From an uncultured Clostridia bacterium (GTDB lineage: Bacteria; Bacillota; Clostridia; TANB77; CAG-508): DNA of 7,493 nt. The notes under the pieces were generated by a model that ran no database searches, was not told the DNA's origin, and worked only from the letters and a program-made list of their open reading frames with translations. The position numbers were made by a program, and so were the translations under genes. Where the stretch lies: contig CAKOVX010000020.1 in assembly GCA_934122155.1 (NCBI GenBank), forward strand, positions 1 to 7,493, written 5' to 3'. Positions 6,354 through 7,493 of the stretch are shown piece after piece (position 1 is the first letter of the stretch; every line of letters begins with the position of its first letter).

Positions 6354-6980
6354 ATGGAATTAAATTTTAAACAAAAATTAATTATAGGAATAGTGGGTGG
6401 ACTAGTAATAATAGGAATTGGCATATACATATATGTGGCAAATAACCCAAAAGGAGAATATGATTTTAAGGAATTTAATAGTAATGTGGAATCAAAAGAG
6501 ATAAAAGGAAACACAATAATTGTACATATTACAGGGGAAGTAAAAAATGCAGGAATAATAGAATTACCAGAAGAATCGAGAATTGCAGATGCAATAGAAC
6601 AAGCAGGAGGAGTTACAGAGAATGCAGATTTAGATGAAGTTAACCTAGCATTTGTGCTATCAGACGGGCAAAAAGTATATATACCAAATAAAAAAGAAAA
6701 AGAACTAAACGAAGCAAAGGTGTATATAACAGCCGAAAGTGGAAATAATGTAATTATAAAAGACAAAGTAGAAGGAGGCAAAAAGCAAAAAGTGAATATA
6801 AATGAAGCAAAACAAGAAGACTTTGAACAACTGCCAGGAATAGGCCCATCAATAGCAAAAAAGATAGTAGAATACAGAGAACAAAACGGCAAATTCACAT
6901 CAATAGACGAACTACAAGAAGTAAAAGGAATAGGAGAAGCAAAATTTGAAAATATAAGGGAATATATAATGATAAAATAG
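6354..6980 (+). CDS. comEA: ComEA-type DNA-binding protein (SLBB plus helix-hairpin-helix)
   Basis: A 208-residue protein with a membrane helix at about 9-28 and an extracytoplasmic remainder. Residues about 54-112 form an SLBB domain (IIVHITGEVKNAGIIELP, AIEQAGGVTENAD, LSDGQKVYIPN). After a charged linker, residues about 147-206 form a paired helix-hairpin-helix domain starting VNINEA, with the two hairpins LPGIG (160-164) and VKGIG (190-194). This is the standard ComEA architecture: the surface receptor that binds double-stranded DNA during transformation and passes it to the ComEC channel. Length is normal. AAAGGA (6342-6347) precedes the ATG by 6 bases. The usual partner comEC does not follow; an initiator tRNA does, so the gene is detached from the classic comE operon. 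A role in natural competence therefore depends on comEC elsewhere; the protein might simply bind DNA at the surface. Confidence 0.92.
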   Translation: MELNFKQKLIIGIVGGLVIIGIGIYIYVANNPKGEYDFKEFNSNVESKEIKGNTIIVHITGEVKNAGIIELPEESRIADAIEQAGGVTENADLDEVNLAFVLSDGQKVYIPNKKEKELNEAKVYITAESGNNVIIKDKVEGGKKQKVNINEAKQEDFEQLPGIGPSIAKKIVEYREQNGKFTSIDELQEVKGIGEAKFENIREYIMIK

Positions 6981-6990
6981 CATAGGATTA

Positions 6991-7024
6991 TAGCATGAGC
7001 GAGGTAAGGGGCGAGCTCATGCTA
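6991..7024. repeat. GC-rich palindrome downstream of comEA
   Basis: TAGCATGAGC (6991-7000) and GCTCATGCTA (7015-7024) form a perfect 10-pair inverted repeat around a 14-base purine-rich loop. The element is 19/34 G+C against a very AT-rich background, begins 10 bases after the comEA stop, and contains a direct repeat of GCGAG (6999-7003, 7011-7015). No T run follows on either strand, so it is not a textbook intrinsic terminator. It may be an mRNA 3' stabiliser or a copy of a dispersed REP-like palindrome; one copy alone cannot show this. Confidence 0.55.
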
Positions 7025-7139
7025 CAAAAATATTTCTAGTATTTATAAATAAAAATTTATAAACCTAAAATTGGAAGCATATATTTTAATTAAACTTAGC
7101 AATAGAAAGCAGAAATTCGATGATTTTTACGGATATGTA

Positions 7140-7168
7140 TTGACAATACACAAAAAAAGAAGTATACT
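7140..7168 (+). promoter_or_regulatory. Near-consensus sigma-A promoter of the initiator tRNA
   Basis: TTGACA (7140-7145) is a perfect -35 box. After exactly 17 bases comes TATACT (7163-7168), 5 of 6 matches to the -10 box. The transcript start should be near 7175, about 20 bases before the mature tRNA, which leaves a short leader for RNase P to remove. It is the strongest promoter in the window, as expected for a stable RNA. Confidence 0.88.
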
Positions 7169-7195
7169 AATAAAGGTTAGGAAAACTAAATACAT

Positions 7196-7271
<76 letters not shown>

Positions 7272-7277
7272 AAGTAT

Positions 7278-7314
7278 AAATACTTACAGTTTCAACGACT
7301 GTGGGTATTTTTTT
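7278..7314 (+). terminator. Intrinsic terminator of the tRNA-fMet transcript
   Basis: AAATACTTACAGT (7278-7290) pairs with ACTGTGGGTATTT (7298-7310) across a 7-base loop: 13 pairs with two G-U. It runs into a seven-T tract (7308-7314). It starts 7 bases after the CCA end, so the primary transcript is one tRNA with short ends. Confidence 0.88.
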
Positions 7315-7493
7315 ATGCTTTTAAATTGGTTGCGATAATGCTTTAAAATAGCACTCTTATGTCAAATTGGGGAATAATTGGGAAGTATTTTAACTTTTTT
7401 ATTCCTAAAAAGACTATGTATATCAGTAAAAAACATGGGAATTTATAAATTGCTTTTTACTGATTTTCTTCCGACAAAGTAATTTTGTGATTT
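7315..7493. other. Non-coding tail after the tRNA with short symmetric elements; no gene recognised
   Basis: Nothing here reads as a gene on either strand: frames are short and lack ribosome sites. It holds TTGGTTGCG (7326-7334), an inverted copy of the tRNA 3' end; a near-tandem AATTGGGGAA / AATTGGGAAG (7365-7374, 7376-7385); and an 11-base inverted repeat at 7422-7464. An 11-codon open stretch on the minus strand ends in TAA at 7459-7457 and could be the tail of a gene entering from beyond the window, but it is too short to support. Confidence 0.4.
7422..7464. repeat. Inverted repeat with an internal palindrome, possible terminator
   Basis: ATCAGTAAAAA (7422-7432) and TTTTTACTGAT (7454-7464) are perfect inverted copies, 21 bases apart. 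The gap contains the 12-base palindrome AATTTATAAATT (7440-7451). On the plus strand the right arm is followed by TTTCTT. On the minus strand the hairpin would follow a possible gene end at 7457. It could terminate a minus-strand gene beyond the window or be a recognition site. Confidence 0.4.

Noticed and set aside
6338..6898. 186-codon open frame on the minus strand across comEA
   Set aside because: Antisense of a clear ComEA gene; the product is low-complexity Ser/Phe/Ile-rich, as expected from reversing A-rich codons.
6700..6978. Slightly more C-ending codons in the 3' half of comEA, as a sign of recombination
   Set aside because: Codons are mixed (AAT and AAC, TTT and TTC both occur) and the sample is small; no clear break is visible.
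7035..7065. Repeated ATTTATAAA motifs (7041-7049, 7055-7063), also seen at 7441-7449
   Set aside because: Self-palindromic low-complexity AT sequence that also occurs near 4962; expected by chance at this base composition.
7359..7448. Short plus-strand frame of 29 codons after the tRNA terminator
   Set aside because: No ribosome site, no promoter, and it ends inside the inverted repeat; length is within chance.
7457..7492. Eleven-codon C-terminal fragment on the minus strand (ending SEENQ-stop)
   Set aside because: Too short to tell from chance; mentioned only as a possibility to check with more sequence.

Overview
The window is AT-rich (roughly 70% A+T), Gram-positive-type chromosomal DNA. 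Genes have strong AGGAGG-like ribosome sites, promoters look like sigma-A (TTGACA/TATAAT) sites, and intrinsic terminators follow most transcription units. The gene families (YkvI, DUF5711, CvpA, LCP with a LytR C-terminal domain, DacF-type D,D-carboxypeptidase, ComEA) point to a low-GC Firmicute, most likely class Clostridia, perhaps an uncultured gut lineage. The taxonomic placement is inference; no marker gene settles it.

Layout: (1) 2-580 (+) is the 3' end of a membrane-anchored protein resembling the GldG family of ABC-transporter accessory proteins; the gene continues upstream of the window. It is followed by a hairpin whose 3' arm also carries the ribosome site of the next gene. (2) 624-1631 (+) is a YkvI-family multi-spanning membrane protein. 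(3) 1696-3543 (+) is a tight two-gene unit, a DUF5711 protein and a CvpA-family membrane protein, with its own predicted promoter and a strong terminator. (4) 3644-4894 (+) is an LCP-family cell-wall polymer ligase, and 4963-6261 (-) is a D-alanyl-D-alanine carboxypeptidase. These two converge on one shared bidirectional terminator. (5) 6354-6980 (+) is ComEA, divergent from the carboxypeptidase and not followed by comEC. (6) 7196-7271 (+) is an initiator tRNA-fMet with a near-consensus promoter and its own terminator. The last 179 bases hold no recognisable gene but contain several short symmetric or repeated elements.

Functionally this is mostly a cell-envelope neighbourhood. Every protein except possibly the partial first one is predicted to be anchored in or to span the membrane, and two act directly on the wall: attachment of wall polymers (LCP) and trimming of peptidoglycan stem peptides (DacF). 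ComEA handles DNA at the cell surface.

I found no CRISPR array, transposase, prophage gene or clearly new multi-gene system. The points most worth a second look are the terminator/ribosome-site overlap before ykvI, the coupled DUF5711-cvpA pair, the GC-rich palindrome after comEA, and the tRNA 3' flank, which carries an inverted copy of the tRNA 3' end plus short tandem motifs. Two start codons were reassigned: ATG at 624 for ykvI and TTG at 3644 for the LCP gene.
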